DNA of 64,000 nt, taken from positions 38,219,439 to 38,283,438 of the forward strand of contig OY365806.1 of NCBI GenBank assembly GCA_959347315.1, in the 5' to 3' direction. A program made the position numbers and the translations under genes. Below the pieces are notes generated by a model. That model had not been told where the DNA came from, searched no databases, and saw only the letters and a list, made by a program, of their open reading frames with translations. The DNA is from Bimastos eiseni. Its lineage: Eukaryota; Annelida; Clitellata; Crassiclitellata; Lumbricidae. The first letter of the stretch is position 1. Each line of letters starts with the position of its first letter. Below, piece after piece: positions 45,401-54,509 of this stretch.

Positions 45401-48400
45401 GTCTTTTTCCTTCTTTTTGTCTTCGTCCTTATTTCCATCTTCTTTGTTTTTTTTGTCATCCTTCTTCTTGTCCTTCTTTTCCTTCTTCTTTGTATTGCCG
45501 CCATCGCCACCGCCGCTGTCACCGTCATCATCTCCGCCACCGCCACCGCCGCCGCCACCGCCACCGCCACCGCCACCGCCACCGTCATTATAGCCGCCAC
45601 CTCTATCATCGCGGCCAGCCCCATCATCGCCACCACCGTCATCATCGCCGCCACCGCCAAAAAAACCGCCACCGCCGCCACCGCCTCCGTCATCATCGCC
45701 GCCGCCGCCGCCACCGCCACCACCGCCGCCGCCACCGCCAAAAAAACCGCCACCGCTATCATCGCCGCCACCGTCATCATCGCCGCCACCGCCAATAAAA
45801 CCGCCACCGCCGCCACCGCCTCCGTCATCATCGCCGCCACCACCACCACCGCCACCGCCAAAAAAGCCGCCACCGCCATCATCGCCGCCACCGTCATCAT
45901 CGCCGCCACCGTCATCATCGCCTCCACCGCCAAAAAAACCGCCGCCACCGTCATCATCGCTGCCACCGTCATCATCGCCTCCACCACCAAAAATGCCGCC
46001 GCCACCTTCATCTTTTTCCTTTTTTCCGTCTTTTGTCTTTTCTTTGCTTTTTTCCTTCTTTTTGTCGTTTTCACCTTTCTTGCCTTTTTTCTTGTCTTCG
46101 TATTTTTCCTTTTTTTTGTCTTCGTCCTTATTTCCATCTTCTTTGTTTTTTTTGTCATCCTTCTTCTTGTCCTTCTTTTCCTTCTTCTTTGTATTGCCGC
46201 CATCGCCACCGCCGCTGTCACCGTCATCATCTCCGCCACCGCCACCGCCGCCCCCACCGCCACCGTCATTATAGCCGCCACCTCTATCATCGCGGCCAGC
46301 CCCATCATCGCCACCACCGTCATCATCGCCGCCACCGCCAAAAAAACCGCCACCGCCGCCACCGCCTCCGTCATCATCGCCGCCACCGTCACCACCGCCG
46401 CCACCGCCAAAAAAGCCGCCACCGCCATCATCGCCGCCACCGTCATCATCGCCGCCACCGTCATCATCGCCTCCACCGCCACCGCCAAAACTGCCGCCGC
46501 CACCGTCATCATCGCTGCCACCGTCATCATCGCCTCCACCACCAAAAATGCCGCCGCCACCGTCATCTTTTTCTTTTTTTCCGTCTTTTGTCTTTTCTTT
46601 GCTTTTTTCCTTCTTTTTGTCCTTTTCACCTTTCTTGCCTTTTTTCTTGTCTTCGTCTTTTTCCTTTTTTTTGTCTTCGTCCTTATTTCCATCTTCTTTG
46701 TTATTTTTGTCATCCTTCTTCTTGTCCTTCTTCTCCTTCTTCTCTGTATTGCCGCCATCGCCACCGCCGCTGTCACCGTCATCATCTCCGCCACCGCCGC
46801 CGCCGCCGCCACCGTCATTATAGCCGACACCTCTATCATCGCGGCCAGCCCCATCATCGCCACCACCGCCATCGCCAAAAATGCCGCCGCCACCGCCATC
46901 GCCAAAAATGCCGCCGCCACCGTCATCATCGCTGCCACCGTCATCATCACTGCCATCGCCAAAAATGCCGCCGCCACCGCCAAAAATGCCACGGCCACGG
47001 ATAATAATGACTCTGGCACCGTCTTCCTCCTCGCCATCGTCATAATCGCCGCCAGCGCCAAAAATGCCGCCGGCACCGATAATAATGGCTCTGGCACCGT
47101 CTTCATCCTCGCCACCGTCATCATCGCCGCCACCGCCAAAAATGCCGTCGTCACCGACAAAACTGCCTCCGCCACCGTCATCATCGCCGCCACCGTCATC
47201 ATCTCCGCCACCGCCAAAAATGCCGCCGTCACCGAGAAAACTGCCACCGCCACCGTCATCATCGCCGCCACCGTCATCATCTCTACCACCGCCAAAAATG
47301 CCGCCGTCACCGAGAAAACTGCCACCGCCACCGTCATCATCGCCACCACCGTCATCATCGCCGACACCGCCAAAAATGCCGCCGTCACCGACAAAACTGC
47401 CACCTCCACCGTCATCATCGCCGCCACCGTCATCATCTCCGCCACCGCCAAAAACCCCGCCGCCGTCATCACCGCCGAAACCGTCCCCATTTTCGTCATC
47501 GTCGACACCGTCGTAATTGTCATCATTGTAATTGTTAACTTTCCTGATTTTCCTTGGTTCTCTGACTCTCTTAACTCGCTTGCCTCCTCTGACTCTCTTA
47601 GCTCTTTTGCCGTTGTCGTTGTTGACATTCCGATTTTGATGGAACGAGTTTGCCGAACGATTGACTTTGACGTCATCGTGCCTAAATGGCGGACAGTTGG
47701 TTGGCAAGATGAAGGGATGTGGCGCTGCTTCACTGAGTCGGAAGTAAGCAGCTGGGCAGGCTGCTGGAAGATGCGGCCTTTTCTGGTGAACGGCATATTT
47801 TGAAAACAAGGACATGCTGTTGGTGTTGGCGATAATGCTACGTGATCGCAAATGAGGCGCTTGGTCTGCCGTTGACAGGTCAGGCTGCTGGATCTGTGTG
47901 GCTTGTACAACATGTGGAGATTGAGGCACAAGTCCGCCTTCCGACGGGTACAAAAATGAACGCTTAATATGATATTCTGGAGGAATTGAAGATTCGTGGT
48001 TTTTGAAGAGATTCTGGGACGAAGGCTTTAGATATATATTTTGACTGGCAGCACAAGCAAGTGGTCCGTTGTGTTGCAGAGGGAGTGAATTAGGTGCAAT
48101 TGAGTTCGTGTGGTTGGATATTTGTCCACTTTCATGATGATAAAAGTGATTGACAGGAGAGAGTTTTTCAACTGAAGGTTGGATAACTATGATCTCAGTA
48201 TTCATTCCTCGCGTTATTTCGCGTGGTTGATGGTTGCTATTCGAGGAAGACGTGTTTCCAGCTTGAGTCTGGAAAGTGTGTGGCTCAACCTCCATGTTCT
48301 GACATAGCCGATAGGTGAGCATAATATCCGGTTCTTCGTGATTTCGATCTGTCACGTTTCGACTTTCCCTACTGACAGAACGAAATATAGCGTTTTGATG

Positions 48401-49860
48401 ACGACGATTAATAACTACATGCTCAGCCTGATTTGAGACAAAACTCTGATTCTGGGGTTGAGAGGGGCGTATCAGCTGCTCTCCGGACTGTTTGACAACC
48501 TGATCGAAAGCTCTTCGATTTGGGAACCGAAGAATAGCTGCGTTATTTTGATTTCGAGAAGAATAGGATACATTAACAACTCGTGAAGCGTTGCAATGTG
48601 ACACAATTTGAGTGTGCAGTTTGGACAGAGGTACCATGTTTCCGATTTCGTTAAGAGGAAGTATAGCATTAATGGCATTGTTAAGTGGAGACCGAGGCGG
48701 TGGCTGAGAAGGAAAAAGCTGCGGATTTAGGGCGGAATATCTCGTCCGTGGTTCGGCTTGACGTAGACGAGCTGCGGGTGCATTTTCTAGCGCTGAAACA
48801 TCTGTGACGGTCGTCGAATCTGCTTGAATAGATTTCGTTTTGGATGCAGTGGTCCAATGTTCTTCACTTCTCAAATTTAGCAGAGTAGGGTCCGCTTGAC
48901 CAGTGTGAGCAATGCCGGCGCGTTTATTTGGGACCTGACTCTGTGCAGAGTTGATTGATTGCAACCTTTGCTCATTTTGGGTCTTTGAAGGATATACCTT
49001 TGGTAGTGGAGGCGGAGCAGGAGGAGGAGGAGGAGGAGGAGGAGGAAGCTTCTGATAGACAACAATTGGCGCAGTATTCAGTCTAAAAGTCGCGCTGTTG
49101 CTAATCTTTCGTTCGATACCGTAAGCTTCTGGGAGCCGACTTTTTGCAGAGTTGTTTAATTGCAACCTTTGCCTGTGATGTATCTTTGAAGGAAATGCCA
49201 TTGGCAGTGGTGGATGAGGAACACGAGGAGGAGGAGGAGGACGAAGTTTTGGATAGACAATAATTGGTGCAGCATTGAGTCTAAAAATCGCGCTGTTGCT
49301 GATCTTTTGTTCGATACCGCGGGCTCCACTGATGGAAGGCGGTTCGTTCGGACGGGCATTGACCAACGCAGCCATGCGGAAGCCGACTTCCAGTGGGCTC
49401 CAACGTCCAGAAGACTGAAATGGCATAGCCAGACTTCCGCTAGGAATTAGAGCGCACGAAGCAGTAGCAGCAGAAGCTGGTCGAGGTAGATAGATGGGTA
49501 TTGGTCTTTTAAGTTCTGAGGGCTCAGTCTGAGGGACGAAGCTCGTATTCCGAGAGATGGCAGTCGCAGCAGTGTTCGACAGAAGTGGCAATAAATTTAT
49601 TCTTTCTGACGAACTGCTTTCACTTCTCTTTAAACCTCTGCAAGATCCCTGCGATTTTATAGCCAAGGCGCCAGAAATTATAGTCTCCTTGCGTTCCGGA
49701 GCAAAACTGACGCCGGGGGAATCAATTAGATCAAGAAGGCAATCCAGTGGACGGGAATTAGGTTTGCTTAGTAGGTCAAACTGGTTGCCAGCGTTGCCCG
49801 ATTTATTTGTGCAGTAATGGTTCAACTTGGCGATTGTCATTTCCGCCGTTGCAAAGTTCT
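39500..49860 (-). CDS. giant low-complexity block protein (about 3,450 residues), probable single large exon
   Basis: The frame is open without a stop from beyond 49,860 to TGA at 39,500-39,502. Numbered from 49,900, the blocks are as follows. Residues 15-790 are non-repetitive, Ser/Asn/Pro-rich, with two 66-residue repeats that each contain a proline run (about 49,320-48,930). Residues 790-845 are basic (GKRAKRVRGGKRVKRVREPR). Residues 845-1,470 are Gly/Asp-rich (GGGGDDDGGGDDDGGGG with SFLGDGGIFG), interleaved with Lys/Glu/Asp blocks (DKKKGKKGEKDKKKEKSKE). Residues 1,470-1,750 are Lys-rich (KGKNKGKDKG). Residues 1,750-3,466 are GGKGRGGKGG repeats. The 10.4-kb open frame includes 2.4 kb of ordinary-complexity sequence, which argues for real coding. 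No enzyme domain; a structural, secreted-matrix or condensate-forming polyampholyte is possible. The ATG at 49,900 lies in what looks like intron. Confidence 0.65.
39520..39740 (-). repeat. short tandem repeats inside the giant frame (C-terminal end)
   Basis: The plus-strand unit CCTCTTACCCCCTCCACTTC with flank repeats at about 33-45-bp spacing, coding GGGKRKGGGRS-type units on the minus strand. Confidence 0.8.
40320..41280 (-). repeat. 240-bp higher-order repeat, four units
   Basis: The block CCGCCTTTACCTCTGCCCTT and its long flanks recur at about 40,320, 40,560, 40,800 and 41,040, a 240-bp (80-codon) period. Confidence 0.9.
41930..43860 (-). repeat. 567-bp higher-order repeat, three to four units
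   Basis: Blocks starting near 42,005, 42,572, 43,139 and 43,706 are nearly identical at exactly 567-bp spacing (189 codons). This is the most recent expansion in the gene. Confidence 0.92.
44660..44880 (-). repeat. 12-bp repeat coding KGKN/KGKD
   Basis: CCCTTGTTCTTT/CCCTTGTCCTTT units in tandem, interrupted by CCCTTGTCTGT. Confidence 0.9.
47060..47460 (-). repeat. 78-bp repeat coding a 26-residue Gly/Asp unit
   Basis: The word AAAAATGCCG recurs with its T at 47,143, 47,221, 47,299 and 47,377, an exact 78-bp period. The unit codes GGGGDDDGGGDDDGGGG plus nine residues. Confidence 0.92.
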
Positions 49861-49890
49861 CTGCAGAACAAACACAAACGTAAGGAATAA
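49861..49890 (-). promoter_or_regulatory. candidate 3' splice site of the giant exon
   Basis: On the minus strand a pyrimidine-rich run ends in TTTGTGTTTGTTCTGCAG, with the AG at 49,862-49,861, followed by AGAACTTTGC. This is a good acceptor. It implies that the exon starts at 49,860 and that the first 13 codons of the open frame are intron. Confidence 0.6.
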
Positions 49891-49899
49891 GCACGTACA

Positions 49900-50359
49900 C
49901 GAATTAAGGCATGAACTCTGTTAAGCTAAAGTGAATCTGGCGTCAACGGTCATTAAGCTAGCTTGAGCAAACTGAGGTTAGGCATAAAGGTCTCGTAATG
50001 AAATACATGCTAACTGAAACACCGGCGTTTCAACACGGTATTCCTTACTGCAATAATTAACTGGTCTCCCAGCAAGCAACCAGTTTAAATGAATGACAAT
50101 GAACAAGGCAATGCATTTTATTTACTCAACCTATTGAGTCTTTGGTTGTCTGTGAGGCCTTGTAAATGTACATGCTGTATTGCAGAGCCTTGTGGTTAAC
50201 CTTTGGCTCTTTATGTATACTCTGACCCAGAAGGTCCAAGGTGGCAGGGTCTTTCTTAATTTCTAAATCGATGTTCGAGATTATTCTACCTGTTTGTAAC
50301 CACAAAGGTTAAAATTGTATGATGGAAATTTATATGGCACCACTTCAAGAGAACATTTT
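49900..50359. other. no recognisable gene
   Basis: If the acceptor at 49,861 is real, this is intron sequence of the giant gene. No frame or repeat recognised. Confidence 0.35.
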
Positions 50360-50365
50360 TTTGCG
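50360..50365. repeat. 6-bp target site duplication, left (TTTGCG)
   Basis: Identical to 63,618-63,623 and directly abutting the terminal repeat; 6 bp is the Polinton hallmark. Confidence 0.95.
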
Positions 50366-50621
50366 AGTAGTTGAAAGTGTAGCAGTCTGGCCCAAAATAT
50401 GCACAAACCTAAGCACTAGGTCAAACGCTAACCTATAGGTTACCATTTCATTTTTTAACCTACCCTAGGTTACAAAATGTCTAAAATATGCACAAACCTA
50501 GGTTCATGGTTCAAACATCGACCAATAGGTTACCACAATATTGCAAATCCGTCACAATTCATGCACAAACCTAAGCTCTAGGTTAAATCCCTAGGAATTT
50601 CCAAAAGTTTTCGATGAGTCA
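50366..50621. repeat. left terminal inverted repeat, 256 bp
   Basis: Matches the reverse complement of 63,362-63,617 from the terminal AGTAG to GATGAGTCA with only scattered substitutions. It is rich in ACCTAGG/CCTAGGT palindromes and CACAAACCTA words. Confidence 0.95.
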
Positions 50622-50700
50622 TCCTTTTTCTAAAATGCCTTACTACAGGTTTATGCAATTCATTCGTTAATTGATTGGTCCATTTCAGATCGGGTTGTAA
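50622..50700 (-). pseudogene. integrase stub, copy B
   Basis: Minus-strand reading gives LKWTNQLTNELHKPVVRHF and then RKR, matching the first conserved block of copy A's integrase (WTDELAEVLHKPVVRRFRKR). Immediately afterwards the sequence is terminal repeat. The catalytic core, SH3-like region and chromodomain are deleted, so this copy cannot make integrase. Confidence 0.85.
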
Positions 50701-50702
50701 TT

Positions 50703-51218
50703 TTAAGCTTTTTTTAAACCTAACCCGAGACTAGCTTTAGTAGATAATATAGGTTTGACTACAGCCCTTTCTAATCTCACCCGTAAGCTAGGATTAGGTA
50801 TATTATTCAATTCATTAATCATTGCTCTGTCGGCGATATTCCTAGAAGCCGTATCCGCGTGCTGGTTGTAAGCTAAATCATGATAATATGCAGCGTTATC
50901 GACGCTATCAACGGGTTTCGACCAATCTTTAGGAGTTCTATCAGGATTCAATCTCAAATTTAGTCTAGTACCAGGACCAGTAAACGAATGTCCCGGTAAG
51001 TGCATCTCACCTGGATATTTTGCTCACGGTAATTTAATACCGCTAGTTACTGAATGTAGAGACACAGCTAGATCCCCACCTTCGACAGCTTTCACGAATT
51101 GAGTCTTTGTTTTTCCATAAACATCACACGTGCCTCTAATCATCGACTTTCCATTCTTCGTTATAACATTTTCAATATTTTTGGTTTCAGTATGAGTTTT
51201 ACACTTTACGCAATACAT
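50703..51218 (-). pseudogene. zinc-ribbon plus phospholipase-A2-like protein, copy B
   Basis: Colinear with copy A (32,269-32,784). One stop, TGA at 51,024-51,026, replaces a Trp between ribbon and PLA2 parts, leaving a 64-codon N-terminal and a 100-codon C-terminal open piece. The PLA2 motif is intact (HSFTGPGTRL, VDNAAYYHDLAYN). In the ribbon, the fourth Cys is Tyr (CDVYG against CDICG), so zinc binding is probably lost too. Confidence 0.75.
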
Positions 51219-51244
51219 TTTAAATACAATTACATATATTTAAA
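51219..51244. promoter_or_regulatory. 26-bp divergent promoter region, copy B
   Basis: It separates the ATG of the zinc-ribbon/PLA2 gene (minus, 51,218) from the ATG of the ATPase (plus, 51,245). TTTAAA abuts each start and TATATTTAAA lies on the ATPase side. Confidence 0.55.
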
Positions 51245-52025
51245 ATGGAAGTAAAAATTTTTTTTTTCGTGGCACGACATATTATCTAACAGATTCAATA
51301 ACCCTCTTTTTCCTAGAAGTATAAGAGGGTTAATCGTAGGAAAGTCTGGATGTGGTAAGACGACATTGTTGTTGAACCTGCTTCTAAGACCCAGATGGTT
51401 AGATTACGACAATCTGCAAGTATTCGGAAGGTCTCTCTTTCAACCAGAGTATAAAATTCTGAAAAAAGAATACGACGAAAAAATGTCTAAAGAATCTATC
51501 GTCTGGTTATTTGATATTCAAGACGAAATCATGAGAGAAAATCTTTCACCAGCATTTGTCGTTAAGGAAATGGGAAAACAATTGATTAAAAAATCTGATA
51601 TTTCTTCCCAGTTCTTTGAATCAGCAGAAGACGTGCCAGACCCAAGTGACTTGAACCGTGACAAGAAGAATCTGATGATTTTCGACGACTTACAGTTAGA
51701 AAAGCAAAATAAATGTGAGACTTATTACATCCGAGGGAGGCATAGCAACGTCGACTGTTTCTATATAGCCCAGAATTATTTCAAACTACCGAGACAGACA
51801 ATTAGAGAGAATTCAAACTTTATCTGTTTGTTTCCCCAAGACTTTAAAAATATTGATCACATCTACAATGACAGCGTCAGCACAGACATGTCTAAGGATG
51901 AGTTTAAGAAACTATGTCAAATAGCCTGGAAGCAACCTCACGGCTTTGTAGTGATAGATCACTCTAGTAATAAGAATAACGGAAAGTACAGATGCGGTTT
52001 TGATGAATTCTACATTCCATTATAA
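51245..52025 (+). pseudogene. FtsK/A32-type packaging ATPase, copy B
   Basis: ATG at 51,245 in line with copy A. A run of ten T (51,258-51,267) shifts the frame after four codons. From about 51,268 the frame is open to TAA at 52,023-52,025. Walker A is intact (GLIVGKSGCGKTT, 51,330-51,365) and so is Walker B (KKNLMIFDDLQLEKQ, about 51,665-51,705). The C-terminus (SNFICLFPQDFKNIDHIYND, ending FDEFYIPL) is full length, so about 250 residues. Only the homopolymer shift and loss of an early start separate it from an open gene. Confidence 0.88.
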
Positions 52026-52047
52026 ATAAATGTTTGCTAATTTATAA

Positions 52048-52830
52048 ATGGAATCGATTCTACAAAAGATTACAGACAACACCGAAAGGACTGCTCGTTA
52101 CACGGAGCCAAAGTAATCGTTTTACATATTATTAAGTGACAAGACTTCGCAAATAAGGACGCGGTTCAATCCACTGATACAGTTTGATAAAAATAAAAAG
52201 TATGAAATGGCTCTTGTCAACATACTTTTCATTCCCAAACATCGACGCGACTATCAATAGCTTTTCGTATTCGCCGAATCGTGGAGGTATGTGGGCTACT
52301 ATAACCATCCCTGAAGGCTGTTATGAAATTACAGACATTAACGAATACGTGCAGAGAAGCATGAAAGAAAACGAGCATTATGATATGGTTAACGAAGCAT
52401 ACAATATTAAGATAGAAGCAAACATCAATACGTTGAAGACAGTTTTGCATATAGCGGAGAATTACAAAGTTGATTTTTATGCGTATAACTCTATCGGAAA
52501 AGTCCATTGTTCCAATAGGTGGCGATATACCGAGGGATATCAAGAATCAAAGAATATAGTAGACATAATGAGTGTTACTAATCTGAGAGTAACGAGCGAT
52601 GTCATCGGAGCATCCTATAGCAACGGAAATACAGATAACATTATCTATTCCTTCTTTCCGAATGTAGGGCCTGACTATAAGATAATTGAAACGCCGAGAA
52701 ATTTGATCCATCTTCCAATCGCCCTATTCACGATTTCGACAATGGAAACGGCTCTCACCGATCAGAATGGTAAACTAATTAATCTGCGAGGTTAGGAATT
52801 ATCGATACGGTTTCATATTAGAGAAGCTTA
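52048..52830 (+). pseudogene. candidate minor capsid/penton-like protein, copy B
   Basis: Start ATG at 52,048 directly after TTTATAA. Order: ESILQKITDNTERTARYTEP, stop near 52,114, TSQIRTRFNPLIQFDKNKKY, a frameshift near 52,215, then TYFSFPNIDATINSFSYSPN and TITIPEGCYEITDINEYVQ. After IIYSFFPNVGPDYKII and DQNGKLINLRG comes a TAG (52,793-52,795) followed by ELSIRFHIREA and the natural stop. The family is one of the most conserved in Polintons; a beta-rich capsid role is inferred. Confidence 0.7.
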
Positions 52831-52853
52831 AAAGTTTTGTAGTTTTATATAAA

Positions 52854-53455
52854 ATGAGTCGATACACGAACGTCAAAGTCAATATTTCACAAGGACAAAA
52901 GATAAAAATAAAAAGTTCGCTACAATCGGGCACAGGTGTTAGTATTGGATTAAAGCACAGCGATTTAAACGGAGAGCGTGTGTCAGCTATTACCCAAGCA
53001 CAACCCAATAAACTAGCTTAAGCGTATCAGGATGGGAAAGGCGTGACTATAAAAATGAGTAAAACACAATTGATACATAACGATAAAGTCGAAGGCGGCT
53101 TTATCGGCGCAATTTTACCTTTTCTTGCAACTGCTGGCAAGTACCTACTATCTAGCGTATTACCGAGCTTAGCAACGGGTGCATTAACTGGAATAGGTGC
53201 GGCAGTTGGTTCTAAAGTCATTCATAAAGTCACCGGAACGGGCGGGGCTATATGTGTCAATAATCGAGGTAAAAACTACAAGATAGTGCAACAAGGGCAG
53301 GGTCTATACGAAAGCCATACCAAGGATCTGGATTAAACGGCGTAGGAGAAGGTCTGTATGTGAAAAGAGGTAATGGGTTTATAAATGGGAAAGGACTTAT
53401 CTTAGAACCAGATTCACCATTTAAAAACATTCCGCTTCGCGGATTGTTACTTTAA
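52854..53455 (+). pseudogene. small virion-like protein (MSRYTNVKV plus MSKTQL regions), copy B
   Basis: ATG at 52,854 after TTTATATAAA. The N-terminal region (SRYTNVKVNISQGQK) runs to a TAA at 53,019-53,021. The same frame continues AYQDGKGVTIKMSKTQLIHN into the Gly/Ala hydrophobic region (GAILPFLATAGKYLLSS) without another stop. A TATAAAA also precedes the internal ATG at 53,055. A one-base deletion near 53,308 shifts the tail (GLNGVGEGLYV, SPFKNIPLRGLLL) to its stop at 53,453-53,455. In copy A the two regions are separate frames; here they are clearly one reading frame. Confidence 0.6.
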
Positions 53456-53480
53456 AAAATATTGTATATATATATATAAA

Positions 53481-53891
53481 ATGTCTCTATTTCCAATTCA
53501 TAAAATGGGGTGGACGAAACCAATAATTGTTCCAGAAGTAAGAACTCAACCGAGATCCATCAGGTGGAAGGTGTGTGAAGGCATGTGGGATGTCAAGTAT
53601 AGACCGCAAAGACAAATGGGCGGTGTAAGGTGGGAATTTTTTGCTCAAGAAGCGATAACTATTCATTCACAAGAGACGGTTGTTTTACCGTTAGGCTTTG
53701 GTGTCCGAATGACGAGAGGATCGTGTAAAGTTTCGCTCCATCCGGAATTTATAGAAGCGGGTTGTCGCCTGCTGAGCGATACCGCTACTGGATTCGCGGA
53801 AGAAATTTTACTCAATATTAAGAATTTTAGAGATCTTCGGACTGTCACCATAAACGAAGGAGACTCGTTATGTTATGTGAATTACGAATAA
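53481..53891 (+). CDS. dUTPase-fold-like Polinton protein
   Basis: Intact, 136 codons; the ATG at 53,481 directly follows TATATATATAAA. Residues 50-70 (FFAQEAITIHSQETVVLPLG), 70-95 (GFGVRMTRGSCKVSLHPEF) and the end (VTINEGDSLCYV) follow the strand pattern of trimeric dUTPases and related beta-barrels (PLG..V...G, then a late EGD.L.YV strand). The catalytic Asp/Tyr motif of true dUTPases is not evident, so it may be a structural homologue. It lies in the capsid-gene cluster between small virion-like proteins. Confidence 0.6.
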   Translation: MSLFPIHKMGWTKPIIVPEVRTQPRSIRWKVCEGMWDVKYRPQRQMGGVRWEFFAQEAITIHSQETVVLPLGFGVRMTRGSCKVSLHPEFIEAGCRLLSDTATGFAEEILLNIKNFRDLRTVTINEGDSLCYVNYE

Positions 53892-53930
53892 AATTGAATT
53901 CCATTTAAAAATATTCCTCGATATTATAAA

Positions 53931-54377
53931 ATGGAATTGAACAAAGCAGACACTTATCGCCTTCAGAAAATATCTTAAATTCAACAGGAAATCTTACGAG
54001 AACGTGAAAGGAGAGAAATAATCTGTAAAAAATTTCAAAAGGGTGTTAAAGTTGTTGAAGCGTTGGGAGGTTTGTTAACCCTTACATCTTCGGGACTCAG
54101 CGTATTAGGTGTAACTTTTCTAAATTCCGTCGTAGCCGCACCCGCCGCTACTATCGTGGTATCTTTATCCGCTGGAGCACTATCTCTGATATCCACCCAA
54201 GTCCGCCGAATATTATCGCTGCGACAAGAAAAGCATGCAAAGATCATGACTATAGCTGAAGGGAAGCTCAATTCGATCAGCGACCTTGTTTCAAAAGCCC
54301 TAGATGATAATAATATCTCAGACTTGGAATATTCTGTTATTCTGAGTGAATTCGAGAAATTTAATCAGATAAAGTAA
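53931..54377 (+). pseudogene. hydrophobic helix protein, copy B
   Basis: ATG at 53,931 after ATTATAAA. A TAA at 53,976-53,978 replaces Glu of copy A (SEIEQ), after 15 codons. Beyond it the frame is open to 54,377: a charged helix (LRERERREIICKKFQKG), two hydrophobic stretches (LTLTSSGLSVLGVTFL, VAAPAATIVVSLSAG) and a charged C-terminus (LRQEKHAKIMTIAEGKLNSI). A TAA ends it before further family-like sequence (NINIDEATKHLGKTN). Function unknown; membrane association plausible. Confidence 0.6.
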
Positions 54378-54509
54378 GAGGTTAGGAGTAAAACCAATAT
54401 CAACATAGATGAAGCGACGAAACACTTAGGCAAAACGAATTGAATACAAAGTGAACGTTTATTTACGTTTTATGTTTTTACGTTTAAATATAATGTTTTC
54501 AACATAAAA

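Noticed and set aside
44918..47931. Other-frame open readings of about 960 codons on both strands (Ala/Ile/Thr-rich, Met/Ala/Val-rich, Arg/His-rich)
   Set aside because: Produced by the 3n-periodic GCC/ACC/ATC and Lys-codon repeats of the giant frame; mutually overlapping and without domains.
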